Shown one piece after another: positions 39,679-53,104 of a stretch of 64,000 bases of DNA. The notes beneath the pieces are model-generated. The model was not told the DNA's origin. It saw nothing but the letters and a program-made list of their open reading frames with translations, and made no database searches. Each line of letters begins with the position of its first letter. Within the stretch, counting starts at the first letter, position 1. Origin of the DNA: Glandiceps talaboti (Eukaryota > Hemichordata > Enteropneusta > Spengelidae); contig NC_135552.1 of the NCBI RefSeq assembly GCF_964340395.1, positions 17,955,681 to 18,019,680 of the forward strand, written 5' to 3'. The translations under genes and the position numbers were made by a program.

Positions 39679-42600
39679 ATTCTGAAATATTAGCACCAAA
39701 CATTGATTTCCACAGGAAAATATGTAAATTTCACCAGCTTTCATCACCTCTGTAACTAATTCTGAAACCCTCAAGACTATACCCTTAATAGAAACTACTA
39801 ATTGTACAAGAACCTGTTTCAGTATCTGATTTCTCCTTTTTCTTTTTCAAGGCTTCTATACTGTGAAAGCCTTAGCAATAACAATGCATTCATGAGTCAT
39901 TACAGGACAGCCCAACTAAAAAAACTCCCAACAGGGAGTAACAGTTTGTTAACAATACACATAATAAGCTTATGTTTAAAACAATGGGCCACGATAATAA
40001 CTGAATTTGTAAGCCAATAGACTAGTACCCATCCCTATGTCAGTCTGTATTATCATCTCTGTACACACCCACACTTTCAGTGTTGTCTGTTCTATCACAT
40101 TATCTGTGCATGGCTCTACCTGTACTTGCTTTCAGATATTAGGGGATACTCATACCCATGCTTCCAGTCTGTGATGGCAATGTCAGAAGTAGTTTTTGTG
40201 CAACTGTACTAGGATGGCCAAGATCTCATCTCTGACATAACATGACAGCTATTTCTGTAACTACTTATTACTAATACCATATTACTAATAGCATCTAATA
40301 GCATAAATAGTTTGAAGCCAACATTTTACTAATAACTTTACACTAGTTTGGATTCTACATATAGTTTTTTTTTTAATATTTTGTCCATTTCTATAATTTG
40401 ATATGCCCATTAAACTTTTTGAACATTGAGTAAGGTGACATAATGTTTTGTTTTTATTTGAATTTTAATGACGAAAATATACAGTATCAGTCATTTCTAA
40501 TGATATACTTGTTATAGTCCCAGAGAGACATTGGTATTTGTTTGTTAATTAACTACTTTTGTGTATACTGTCTACACAACATTATTTTATTTCAAATAAT
40601 TTATCTTACAATATATTCATTTACAATGTGTACATTACCAACATTTTTACACAGAATGAAGAATACATCTTGTTTTTAATAAAATATAAAATATTGCAAT
40701 ACTCTAACACTTCATTTTCAATTCAAAATTGTGTTTGCTCAATAATTTTTTTTATACAGATAATATCTGACTTCTGTTATAAGCTGTTGTCTGCTGAGCA
40801 CTACAGTAAAATCAGAATGAAAGAACAAAGCTTTTTTCTATTTTTGTCTGTGATTTCGTTAATACGCAATCTGATTGAGTAGATTCTTGCATGCGGCCAA
40901 AACTATATGCTTCACTACATGTCAAACTCAACAATAATGTTGGTAGCACCCTAACTTACAATAGACAACTAACTACATATTATACACAATGTTTGGGCTC
41001 TCAACTCTTTCTACAATTCTGACTTGGGTTGTCACGTTAAATGTACAGGCTGATTGTCTGGACTTTGACACATCAGCCACCTCACACCCAAATCAAACAA
41101 ACTTATCAGTGCCCCAAACATTTATTTCAAAGAAAAACAGAACTAAGGTTATCAATAATGAACACAGTAAAGCTACTGCCCCCAAATTCACCACTTTCTA
41201 CTGTTGATTATTCTCATGTTCTCTCATTTCCTTATAGCTATAAGCTTTAACTGATGTTTCTTCATTTCCTGGTGTGTTTTTTTTTTATCAAACTCAATCA
41301 CATCTTAATGTAAACCAGTGTTACATAACTAAATAAATGCATGTTCCTTGAAGTAGAACCACACAAAAGGGATATTTTCTTTTGATGTCCCAATCAATAT
41401 CATTTATACGTAGCCCACTTATATTACAGTCAGCATGGGAAAAAAATTCAAGCAATATATATTTTAGTATAAAACCATCGGTACCACCTGATTTTGTTGG
41501 TTACCTTCACTTTTTGTTCAACATGTCATTACAAGAAATAATGCTCCTGGTATAAAATACTTGGCATTTCCTGGTGGTATTGATACAAATGAAGAGTCAC
41601 GAGACACAGGGGTGGGGTCTACAGCTAGTGTATGTCAGCATAGCTACATGTAAAAGACAGCCTCTACCGTACAGATCTATAACTTGCATTCTTTACATTT
41701 TATATATTTCATGATTTCTAGAAACAATTTGTGTTATTAACATATTTACATACACCATTCATTCCTATAAAGATTGCTTATGATTCAAATGACGACCTGT
41801 CTAGTTTTTACAACCAACAGCTACACTTACAATGGAACGTCCTTGTATACCTGAAATATATCCTTTTCATGTCAACACCTTGAATTAACAAGTCTATACA
41901 AAGTATTTCATCTCTTCTCTCACTACTGTACTTTGTTCAGTTTCATGTAGAAAAAAACACCTTTCAGTTTCACTTTAACATATAAAATTTAATTTACATT
42001 TGTAATGAAATGTCAATGGTAACCTGCGTTGCAGTTAGCTCATGTCTATAACTTGTATTAACTATATACATTTGTATATAGTCTATCTACATGTATATCT
42101 AGGAAATGCTTCAAGTTGGTTTTTTTCACTATCTTTTTGGTTTCATAGGAAAACTTGTACAGTTTCTCGTCAATAGACATAATAAACTTATAGGTACAGT
42201 CACACCTGTGATGGAATGTCTTTCTACACACTGTCACCAACCATTGTTTGGTTTGTAGAGAAAACTATTATCAGTCTCACTGTGAGTGCATGACACAAGG
42301 AAATTTCAATACTAGGACTATCAGACATAAGTATAACATAAGAGATGAGAAGACAAGTCCAGATTTACTGAAAAGCTGATTTTTTGGTAAATCTTGGAAT
42401 TGTCTCCTTGAATATAATGTTATCAAGTATACGTACTACTACTGTCAAGGATTTTACTTGCTGTAGCTATTGGCATGACTGCAGCCCAACCCATGTGAGC
42501 AATTCAACCATCAAGTGGTCAAACTTTGCATACCAATACCTAGGCATGTACTCCTTCCTGGATTTATATCATGTCCTAAATAACAAGTTTCATAACTTCA

Positions 42601-43680
42601 CTATTAAACCATAATATTCTCTCAAAAGTCACAATTCTGATCATTTATGTGACAATTAACAAATGTATGTAAATAAAATGTACATTTACATTTTAATTTC
42701 TCTTTCATTTGCTAAATGTGACACCAATGTCAGTCCTTCATCTAACCATCAATCTGTCCATCATCTCAAACCAAAGGTAACTATGCTTATGAGTCCATGA
42801 CTATATAAAAGCAGATTTCTCATACAAAAATGAAATCACTGGTATTATAAGTCAGATACCTTTGGTTTGATTATTATACAAAATGTATATGTATGAACAT
42901 GTTAATTGTGAGTGTCCATCCACTGATATGCATCACAGTGTAAGTGATTACCAAACCTGTGTTACACCTCCAATTCTACCCAGTGTTGTAATAGTTGGGA
43001 CAGCAAATTTCAATGTCAGCTTTGAAATAAACACCTACCTTGACCCTGTACACATTGGGTGCAAGTCACACAAAGTGTGTTTATCAACACCATGGAATAT
43101 TCAAAGAAGCTTCAACCAGTGAGTACACCAACACATTCACTGTTTAAAATCAACATTTACCAAAAAATGGGGGGGGGGGGCAACAACAACATGCAGTTTG
43201 TTGTATCACTGTCACAGTTGTACTGTTGTTGTCAATTCAGGATTATAACAGGGTGAGTGATTTATATTGCAGTGAAAAAATATTCACAATGCAAAAACTA
43301 CAATTATTTCAAGTACATGTAAACACAGCATCCACTCAAATCATTTCGTCTCTCCATTCGTTCATACACATAATTATTCAGCAGATATATTCATCATATC
43401 AAGACACTCATTTGCATGATGGGGTGGTGGTAATCCTAACAATGATAACACAGCTAATATTATAAACATATCACGTGAACTCGTTTATACTTGCACTTTT
43501 AGATATACTACTAAACAAATCAATAGTGTATATTATGTCCGGAGTATATGTGACTCTACTACCAGTATTACGTGAATGGCTTCCTGGACAGTTTTAGCTG
43601 TAAAGGCAATGTCAACAACCAGTCTGAACCTGCATGCAATGGTCGGATTTGTCAACACACAATGATCAGCTGACACTTAC

Positions 43681-44420
43681 CGGTTAGACAGCTCTGCTAT
43701 CAAACCAATCTTGTAGACGACACACGCCTAGTTTAGAAAACCCACCCTCCTTCGTATAACCTGAACGTGACAAAGAAAACGTAATGAGGGGGTAAATAAG
43801 AGTGATCGAAACACTACAGAGGGTACCCGGCCCGGCCCGAACCGTCCCGATCCCTGTGACGTTTCAAACGGCAAGCTAAATACTCACTTACGACTGACAA
43901 TCAGGTGTGAGGGTAGCTGGTCTTCACACAAAACGTGACAAATCGGATTAATTTGGAGATTACAGTGTCTTGACAGCGACTATTTTCTCAGATGAAATGT
44001 TTCCTTGTTAAATGATCTTTTCGAGAAGAAATTTCGTGACAGAGTATTATAGTAAACAGACTTGGTACTTCGGCGGTAGAGATCACTGTCGTACTTCGTT
44101 TCCATGCATTCTGCAGCTAGCGAACAGTAACACTGTACGACGGGCTACGGTCTTCAAAATATCGCTATTTTCCTGTAATTAGAGCAACCAATCTTACCTT
44201 ATCAACACTGTCAGTTTAGAAACAAACCAGTGGGTCTTGAAAGTCCTTCGGAAACAGCTGTTCACGACAAATTTCGAGCAAACACAAAGTTTTAGTACAC
44301 CCCTCTACACGTTCCTCTTTTTCGCAATTATGTATTTGAGAACAGGGCGTGTGTTGATGGTGGAGGCTGTTCTAGAATTCCACTCCCTCTGGGAATTTGG
44401 ATCCGGGAGTTCTATGGTTT
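43681..44420 (-). promoter_or_regulatory. Candidate main promoter region with alternative leader exons (minus strand)
   Basis: CpG is locally more frequent than in the flanks. Three strong minus-strand donors occur within 520 bp: GATAAG/GTAAGATT after 44198, CAGTC/GTAAGTGAG after 43892 and AACCG/GTAAGTGTC after 43681. No matching coding exon lies nearby, so these look like alternative 5' leaders of the gene coding at 5.4 kb. A 41-codon minus-strand frame (M-E-T-K-Y-D-S-D-L-Y-R-R...) near 44104-43979 could be an upstream ORF. Confidence 0.4.
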
Positions 44421-45718
44421 AGAATATTATGGCCAAATTAACAAATAATGAAAGCAAATTTGGAGGCTAATTTTCTACACATTTCTCTAATGTTAATTTT
44501 AATTTTCCTTCGTCGTAAAGATAGCACCAGTAACATAAACACTCAATATTCAAACAATGCAAAATAAACTAGAACAGCCAGCGGTCATTACGGGTCACGT
44601 GACAAGCTTTTATTTCATTAGTGTGTACGATCCGTGCGAGATGGTAGTCCGTGTACAACTTACCTGCATACCAATGTACACAAAAGCTTTTGATTATGCA
44701 TGGATGGTCCTGTATAGATCGTGGATTAGTGCTATAGGTGACCACCTGAAAAGATATGCAAGAAATACTTGGCTCTATTTCTCAAGAATTAGTTGATGGG
44801 GTCATCGTGTCAAGTAGTATAAATGGAAAGTTTTGAGATAATTTCCACTACATGAATGACAGGGAAAGTTTAGGCCTATATATACCAAGTGTTGGGTTAA
44901 TGTGTACAGATCAAATTATTGCTATTGTTCTTCCATAGTCGTGATAGTACCATGGTTCACCTTACATTTTACAACCTCGTTGACACCATTGAGCCACCTT
45001 TTACCATTTTTTTTAACCTGCGGAAAAAAATCACTCAGAATATAAATCAATAATTGAAAATTAAAAGATAGATTTCTTAGATTGTTTAGACAGAATTCAA
45101 ACAAAAAATTTTTCGTGATCGCGATGCTTGAATATTACAATGTAAAACACCTCGGCGAGGAGACTTTGGCTCTGGTCAAACACAATGTTTACGACATACC
45201 AAACATTTTTGTAGCTAGGGGGCGCTATATAGTATCCACTTATCAATCGTGCACAATAGCGCTCGGATCATGATCAATACTGAGAAAAGTCACTGTTGTA
45301 AATAAACATTCTCAATAATGATTTTATTCAAATGGATACGGGTAGCATGTTTACAGTCATGACAATTAATTCCCATCCGTACACGGGATAGAGTAGAATA
45401 GGAATAGAGAACACATACATTTTGTCTGAAGGCTAACGTACCAAGCATATCACTAAAGAAAATGTTTACACACGTATGTACATGTAGGCCCTGATATTTT
45501 GTGTATGATGTTTATTCGCATTTATATTCCATAGGCCCATAATACAAGTTTTCTCTCAATCGGAATGCCTTGTAAATGTACATAGCAAGGTGAGCTGATT
45601 TACATAATGAGGGTTTTGTACTCGCCATTACAGACTGTAAAATGATAGAATTTATCCAGTGACGGATGGGTCCAAATGTGGTTACATGAAAGGTATTGCT
45701 ATCTGAGTGGAGTATATA

Positions 45719-45800
45719 CATTCTCGCAAACCAGAGTACATGACGCGATTGACGATGTGTCGTGGACTGTGCCGTAAAAGAGTCTGTTGTTTACGACGAT
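45719..45800. mobile_element. Second copy of the TCGCAAACCA element
   Basis: It starts CATTCTCGCAAACCAGAG, identical to the copy at 22864, and ends TTTACGACGAT, one base different from that copy. A shared inner motif is CCGTAAAA. The flanking bases do not form an exact 9-bp repeat. Confidence 0.7.
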
Positions 45801-46274
45801 TGGAATGTACAAATCACAAATAAACAGAAAGTGATATTCGTTTTCAATATACTATCATGGTAGACCCCAATAATTGAGAATTACAACGAGTCAACTTTTA
45901 GTAACTTTTTGTTTGTTGACAGTTTTTTTGTGCTCTTTTCAAAGTACGCAAACACTGTTTTGTCCAATGAAATAGAGGAAACAGCTAATCTCACTCAGAT
46001 TGCAATTTCACCAATAATATTACCAGTAGCCGAGGCAAACTTTTCTCAAACAAACTTGTAAATTAAGAAAAATCCACACCGACTGTCAATTTTAAAGTGC
46101 TACCACTACGGTGAAAGCGAAATGGGTTGTTATTACAGTTTTTTGCTTGCTACAATGTTGTGTAGTTAACATCTAAATATTTTAATATCAATAGAGTCAA
46201 CGATAATTACTTTGATTTGTTTATGTACACAGAAAATTGTGTATATATATCTACAAAGCAAATGCCATACTTTA

Positions 46275-46395
46275 ACTTGCCATAGCTCTTGAAATATGCG
46301 TTCCAAGAACTCCGACACGAATTCCTTCGGAGAAGGACGGAAACGTGTCGGAGTTCGAATTCTCGGACCACATATTTCTAGATCTGAGCTTGCCA
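46275..46395. mobile_element. Small inverted-repeat element with imperfect 9-bp target duplication
   Basis: The element 46284-46386 has termini matching at 13 of 16 positions (TAGCTCTTGAAATATG against the complement of the right end) and an inner perfect arm CTCCGACACG / CGTGTCGGAG. Flanks are AACTTGCCA and AGCTTGCCA, eight of nine identical. Confidence 0.65.
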
Positions 46396-46901
46396 CTGTT
46401 TGTGATATATATATTTTGAAGTATTGTATTAGGTTTTATTTCATAAAAAGAACAGGACGGAAAAAGCAAACACCTTTGGTTTAAGTTGTTTTGACAGAAA
46501 TTAAATGTAAATATGAAACAGAAAGAAATATCGCGCAAAAAACCGACACAATTGAAACTTGTAATAAGCATTGCATGTCCTTTCAAACTTTATCAGCTGT
46601 ATCATCTTTACACCCAACCATTTGTTCTGATTTCTTGGCTTTAATTTCTTGTTACATTTAATATGTTTGTTATACTTCTGTTGTATTAAAAACATACTTA
46701 CATAGTGTGTGTATGTAACAGTCCATCAATATATCATCTATTTAATCGTGTTTATACTTTGTCTACACTAACAAATACATATCATTTAACTCTCATAATC
46801 CTCAAATGTTTTGAGTTTGTTTTTGTTATTCATTCGTAGTTTTTTTAAGGAAAATGTTGCATGTTGTCCTCAATTTTTTTTTACGTTTCCCCCCCCCCCC
46901 C

Positions 46902-46942
46902 CCCAGGGCTCAGACCACTAAAATAGTGGTGTGAGCCCTGGG
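46902..46942. repeat. 41-bp near-perfect palindrome
   Basis: CCCAGGGCTCA-G-ACCACTA, three A, TAGTGGT-G-TGAGCCCTGGG. Only the twelfth position is unpaired. Preceded by a poly-C run (46889-46904). Confidence 0.85.
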
Positions 46943-46982
46943 CTACAAGTTCACCCAACCCTTTCACGATCACTCACCAAGG

Positions 46983-47057
46983 TTATTTATTTGTTTGTTT
47001 GTTTGTTTGTTTGTTTGTTTGTTTGTTTGTTTGTCTGTTTGTTTGTTTGTTTGTTTG

Positions 47058-47088
<31 letters not shown>

Positions 47089-47089
47089 A

Positions 47090-47129
<40 letters not shown>

Positions 47130-47138
47130 TGTGTATGT
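46983..47138 (+). repeat. Compound (GTTT)n (CTGT)n (GT)n microsatellite
   Basis: Three blocks in order, each changing the previous unit by one base. Confidence 0.95.
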
Positions 47139-47712
47139 GTTTTTTAAAAAGAATATTTTATTCAAATACAGAATGATAAAAGTCCGTTGACTTGAGCAAG
47201 GCTATTCAGACTAACATTAAGTCAACGTCTGATGTACGAATAACAGCTCCGAATTCCTCTATTTCCTTCGTATATTGCAGTTTTTTTTCGATTTTTGTTG
47301 TTGCGAGTCGAGAGTGCTCATTTTCTTCCCCCGAGTCGTTATTCCTACATTACATTTTAATCAGATTGGTCCTTTAATCTAAGTCGGATATTTTCACCTC
47401 AATCAGCAGGGTAGTATTGTTTGTATACATATATGGTCTATTTCTATCCCAGAAAACATTAAAAATATTTACTCAAGATACAGATTTAATATTGAATTGA
47501 AAAATTATTTGTTACAAGGGTTATAATTTTTTTTGTTTTTCTTGATTCTATTACTTTTTTATGTGTGTTGTTACTGTTCGAAATTGTGGTTAGCTTTATT
47601 TCGATATATATATATATATATATAACTCGGTGAGTATCAATCTGCTAAGACAGTGCTCTATACCGCAGTGGCAGAGCGTAATAGTTTTGGTAGTACTGGA
47701 ACTCTTTCTTGG

Positions 47713-47753
47713 GTGTAACTCAGAGTTTCACGCATATTGCGATCATCAGACAC
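47713..47753 (-). ncRNA. Hammerhead ribozyme-like fold, type I, minimal
   Basis: Read on the minus strand: GTGT, core CTGATGA, helix II CGCA-ATA-TGCG, core GAA, helix III ACT-CTG-AGT, cleavage base T, then ACAC pairing with the initial GTGT. All conserved core bases are present in order. Helix I is 4 bp, helix III 3 bp and the base pair next to the core in helix II is U-U. Very short helix III is known for hammerheads in Penelope-like retroelements. No GIY-YIG or reverse transcriptase frame is next to it, so it is probably a terminal remnant. Confidence 0.55.
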
Positions 47754-47759
47754 ATATAT

Positions 47760-49865
47760 ATGTATATATTTTTTCTTTCGCTGTACTTATTCTCCATATG
47801 TGATATTTTCTAAGTACATGTATTGCATAACAGGAACAGTTATCACTTAAATTATTTTGATAACTGTTGTGCACTTGGTAATGAGGCTGAACTCGATTAG
47901 TTGCTAAATTCAACTATTTTCAGTCTTTTTCTCTTTTCAACTTTGTACATTGAGTATATTGTTATAATTTATTCATATGATTTATGAGAATTATTATTAT
48001 TGTATGAATGTTGTGTCACTGACCACTACTTTAATGCGTATCAAGATGAATTTACATTACATATGTAGCATTGTATTATCATGGTGCAATAATTGTCAAT
48101 AAAAGTTGTCCTTGAAAAGCCGTTCCATACATGCATGTATTGATGATAGTGTGCTAAGAATAGATTAATAGTATACAGCAAGCTAACCAGACTGCTATAC
48201 CTGTCTGATCCCCCTAACACATTAATTATTCAATACCTTAATTAAGGTCCATAAGTTTTTAATTCCTGGTCAGAGATGATCACCAAAATTGTATATCACG
48301 TTTACAAGCGCGTACATGGCATATACCGTACAATACACAAAAAATGTAGTTTCTAACATGTTTTGCAGACCTTTTATAAGTGAGATACGGGTAAGACCAC
48401 AACGACATATAGGGGCCTACGTGTGACAGTCATTCTATATTGAGGGATTGCCGCGTACGTGTATAAGACGCAGAACAGACGTTTGAACAATAGACAAACA
48501 ACAAAACATGTATCGTAAGCAGATTTCAAAAACAGTTTGTATTGACACTTAATATGTACAGTCAGTGAGTCATATTAATTATGTATTCCTTCATATTGAT
48601 CGTTATTGATTCACCCCATTATCTGACAGTAATTCCCTTTCTCATACACTTTTTGGAAGCCAGGCGTGTCCTCTTTAAACAAATGTATCCCTGTAAATAG
48701 CCACTTAACACAATGAATTGATTAATATGTTATGTTTTAGTTTGGCGATTGCTACAGTTACTATCTCTCTATAATTGTGAGCAAACATAAGAATACCGAC
48801 AATACCACTCAATCATCACCCCTTTTCTCTTTATAACTATAATCTACCAAACATTTTCTACTGTCTGCAAACAGTTCTTACATCTAACGTTGGTCAAAAT
48901 GTGAAAAAGACCCACGTCTACATCCAGTTGTTTTTAGAGTAACGTGAAAGAATGAGCTGAGTCCAAGCCATTGTCTTTATGTCACATTGTGTATTGTTTA
49001 AGTCACGTGTTTGACTTTCTTATGATTTATTTCAAACAAATAGCCCGTTGTTTACTGTAAGTGAAAATAACATTGCCTATCTTAGAGTATGACTTCAGTG
49101 TAATAATTGGCTGTCTATCAGACTTTAGAAACAACGGGTTGTAAGCAATTGATCGTTTATAATCTACGCCTCGGTTTACTAGTCTACAGTCTCAATATCC
49201 GTTATTCAACTCGATCAACACGATTCGTTATATAGCAGTGAATAGACACTGTTGACTGTTATAAGCTTTTTATACTAGGATACTTGAAGTAGACACAACG
49301 TACACTGAAAACAATCATCATATTGTACATAAGCTTGTAAACATTGTATTATCCTGTGTCCTGTATTCTAAACATAGGTCTCCAAGTTGTTTTTACCATA
49401 AATCGATATTTTGTCCACTTGTAGTAATATTATGACTGCGACACAATAGTATATGTATAGTAGTATAATCTATAGTGACACATTATGTATTAAAGCATGT
49501 GTTAGAATAGCTGATACGATTTCAATATATTTATTGAGCCTCGCCGCTACTGATTGATTCTAAATGGCAAATAAAATTCCATGGGCAAGATTTGAACCCG
49601 CTTAGGGGAAAGTTACGAGTATGTACCGCACAAATTGGGCACCTTTTCATGAACGAAATCCTAAACATGGATCTACTTTTCATCTGAACATTCCCTAAGT
49701 TATTGGGATGATAACATGTGAAAAGTTTTCATATGCTTTATAGAAATACCTTCACAACAATTATACATGGGTCGACTGATAATTTGAACTTGGGCCGTTC
49801 ACCTGCGTCTGAAAATGTACGCGGTACCCCCACTCGTATGTATGCCCCTCGGGCTTAGGAAAAAC
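47760..49865. other. Intergenic, nothing recognised
   Basis: AT-rich sequence between the hammerhead remnant and the compound microsatellite. A tRNA B-box-like string (GGTTCAAATC on the minus strand near 49588) lacks an A box. Confidence 0.5.
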
Positions 49866-49987
49866 AATGTATGTATGTATGTATGTATGTATGTATGTAT
49901 GTATGTATGTATGTATGTATGTATGTATGTATGTATGTATGTATGTATGTATGTATGTATGTATGTATGTATGTATGTATGTATGTA

Positions 49988-50050
<63 letters not shown>

Positions 50051-50097
50051 ATGTATGTATGTATGTATGTATGTATGTATGTTTGTTTGTGTGTGTG

Positions 50098-50129
<32 letters not shown>

Positions 50130-50155
50130 CGTGCGTGTGCGTGCGTGCGTGCGTG
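49866..50155 (+). repeat. Compound (GTAT)n (GT)n (GTAT)n (GT)n (GC)n microsatellite
   Basis: Two long GTAT blocks around a (GT)n core, then GTTT, (GT)n and GC-rich units. Lies about 0.9 kb upstream of the lectin/EAR gene. Confidence 0.95.
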
Positions 50156-50959
50156 TGTTTGTGAAAGGTTTTCTTTTCGCATCGAAATGAGTTCGACTCT
50201 TATAATGTTACTGGAGATATAAGGTAAAGCTGACAGTACTATATAAATGTAACAGGAACATTGAAATATATGCAACAGGTGTGTTTCGTCAAACCTTACG
50301 TCTCGAGTGCGCCCTCTACAGATCAAATACTTTGCACATTTGTTTCTACACATAATTACGGCTCAAAACTTCAGTGAAACACATTTTTATAGTTCTGATT
50401 TATTAGTATATTTTTATAGTCCATAATACAAATGATATATATTGATCAAAACGATTTTTATTTAAACACAGTAAGTTTGAATATTCGCAACAAAGCTGAC
50501 TGTGTTCCTTTTTGAAGCAAACGTTAGTTCGGAGTATATCTACATGTACGTACGTGCGTGCGTGCGTACAGTATATTTTCATTCACACTGCGTTCGTGAA
50601 CTTTCCATGCAATATTCGACTTGGTTACACGGTCTGTTTTATTTCCTGTGTGACTCAGCATAGTTATGAATGTACTCTCACAAACATTTTGTCGAAAAAA
50701 CCATGCGGTGCAGCTAGTAAAATTTAATACAAATAGCTTAATTTTTAATTCCAATTATATTCCTATCTCGTGACAAAATTCTAAAAACTGTAAAGCATTG
50801 CTTTGAGAACCTTTGTAAAGCAGTGCACTGGCATTAAGTGAAAACGTGAGGCAACAAAGAGAAAAAAGTTACAGTGATCTTTGATCACCGTATGGTTGGG
50901 AGGATGCCGATCACCCGAAACATGATTCTGAATTCGTTCTGGAGCTCAGCTATTATTTC

Positions 50960-51054
50960 TATGTTTCAATAAACAACAATTTTTTGTATTTTAACCCAAA
51001 ACTCCCCACGGATCAATCTAGAGTTGTAAACCAAACTGACCTCACAGCACGCAG
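50960..51054 (+). other. Putative 5' untranslated exon of the lectin/EAR gene
   Basis: The sequence GCAG followed by GTAAGTATT at 51051-51063 is a strong splice donor. The next good acceptor, TATCAACAG at 51406-51414, opens the exon that holds the start codon. The 5' edge given here is a guess; I see no clear TATA box. Confidence 0.45.
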
Positions 51055-51414
51055 GTAAGTATTTTGTCAGGTTCCACATGTGAAATAATTCGGAGTATGT
51101 ACGTGTATATTGAGGAATTGTGTAACGACCTGTAAAGTTCCCAGTGAATGCGATCGATGTGATGACCATGTACTTCTGTAACTCAGTTACAGAGATATAG
51201 CGATCAATGCAAATTAGGAAACATCAGCTGATGACCGTTTGTTTATTTCGATATATTACAATTCGTATATTTCAAGTATGTTTTGCAGACAAACCTTTAT
51301 TTTTAAAACACCCCAAAACTATCTATAATATTTCAAAACTCGAATAGAAGTTTTTTATGTATCCGTTATTGAATTTTCATTCAACTAAAGCTTCTTTCAC
51401 GATTTTATCAACAG

Positions 51415-51530
51415 CGTGTTTTCCACCTGGATCGTACACCGCAATGGGACTGGAACTCCATATGTCCTGTTTTGTTGTAATTTTTGTTGGTGTGGTGTCA
51501 GTACTTTCTGTTCATGGGACCGAGAACGAG
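51415..51530 (+). CDS. Exon with start codon and signal peptide (lectin/EAR gene)
   Basis: After 29 nt of leader, ATG at 51444 opens 29 codons with a hydrophobic core (F-V-V-I-F-V-G-V-V-S-V-L) and a small-residue region ending S-V-H-G, a typical secretory signal. The exon ends GAG before GTATGG, phase 0. A second Met at codon 7 could also serve. Confidence 0.8.
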
Positions 51531-52945
51531 GTATGGATTTAGTTTTCACCAATATTGCCCTTCATTCCTCGATTATTTTCTTTATATCTTTTTCATTTTG
51601 CTACTAAATGTATCATTCCGGCTGAATAGAAATCAAACTTATTTTGCACGGGGGAATTAAGCTGACGACTTTCGTGTTTCTACGCATCCAGTTATTACAC
51701 TCTTCACTCGACCAATATGCCCGTTAACTTCGGGGGGGGGGGGTGAATACTTTTATCATTAACTATGGGGGTGTATGCATGTAATACGTATACCATCAAT
51801 CGAGGGGGGGGGGGGTAGGGGGGTTATATTCTATCAAAGATGTTTGATGGTAATCATAAAATATGTAGTTCATGTTTTCCCTCGTTGAAAGCCTAGTAAC
51901 ACTCTGACAGAAAATAACCGAATTCTTTTGCAGAACTATCTGAAAGTCAAGTCTAAACGTTCAGGTATGTCCCCCATCTTTGCTTTCCCCTCTTCTTTTC
52001 AACTATTGCTACTCTTCATTTTACGTGAAACATCATAATATTTCGGGCAATTTATGTCAATTAACGAAGCTAAGCGTGCAACATTATCGTAATCGCCATA
52101 TTTAGCTTTCGCATAGAACTTTATCATTAACTCCAAAGTCACCAAACAATGTATTGTTGTTATTTGACGACAGTTTCCGACGGAGCCTTTAACCAGTGTG
52201 ACCAATATAAGATAATAAATACAGCCACAACTTACGATGTAGCTCGACAAATTTGTGGCAATGTTCCAAATGGTCGCCTAGTAACCATAACTAGCAACGC
52301 CCTTAAAACACAATTGAAGTCTATGGCTGCGAGTGAACAATACTGGATTGCGGAATGCCTTACACTATCTTCCAACAATTGTCCTTATTTGGAGTGAGTA
52401 TATCTACTTTTTGAGTGAGTATATCTAAATAGATATTAGATTCTTTTTTCCATAAATGATATTTAAAGTTGGAGGCGATAATATTTATGTAGTAATGCTA
52501 AACAGATCTGACTATATACCCTATTGGTTAATTAAAACACTTCAAATAAATTTAGTTCTAGATGCATGTATACTGTTCAAGATCACTTATTGTATGTTTC
52601 CTTTATGTTTAGTACTTCTACTGGGGCTGTACAAACAGACGATTGCGATGACCACAAACCGTTCATTTGTCGTTGGAATGGAGGTGAATACATTACTTAC
52701 TTTACTGTGTGACATTTTAAAACAGATAATTTCACCATGATAAACTGGTTGGTATATTTTCTCTAGTATTCAACAGCTGTATGTTTGTAGTCTTAACTTC
52801 TGGTTCTGTAGAATGTTTACCACGTGACATTAAAAGTATGGGAAATCTAATAGAAATAGCGTACGCAAACCACACGTCAATTCAGAATAAAGGTAATGCA
52901 TGCTGTTGTAGCTTGGCTGCAAGGTACATATGTCTATTAAGCACC

Positions 52946-53019
<74 letters not shown>

Positions 53020-53033
53020 CCACCACCACCACC

Positions 53034-53104
<71 letters not shown>

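Larger units (their letters stand above)
34510..43670. other. Non-coding, presumed part of a long 5' intron
   Basis: No frame with protein-like composition and no paired splice sites were found, only the tandem and simple repeats listed separately. Confidence 0.5.

Noticed and set aside
49586-49640. tRNA-derived SINE or tRNA (B-box-like GGTTCAAATC on the minus strand)
   Set aside because: No A box at the right distance and no cloverleaf can be drawn.
49799-50353. 184-codon frame rich in T-H-T-Y-I-H on the minus strand, and Y-V-C-M frames on the plus strand
   Set aside because: Pure translation of a GTAT/GT microsatellite.
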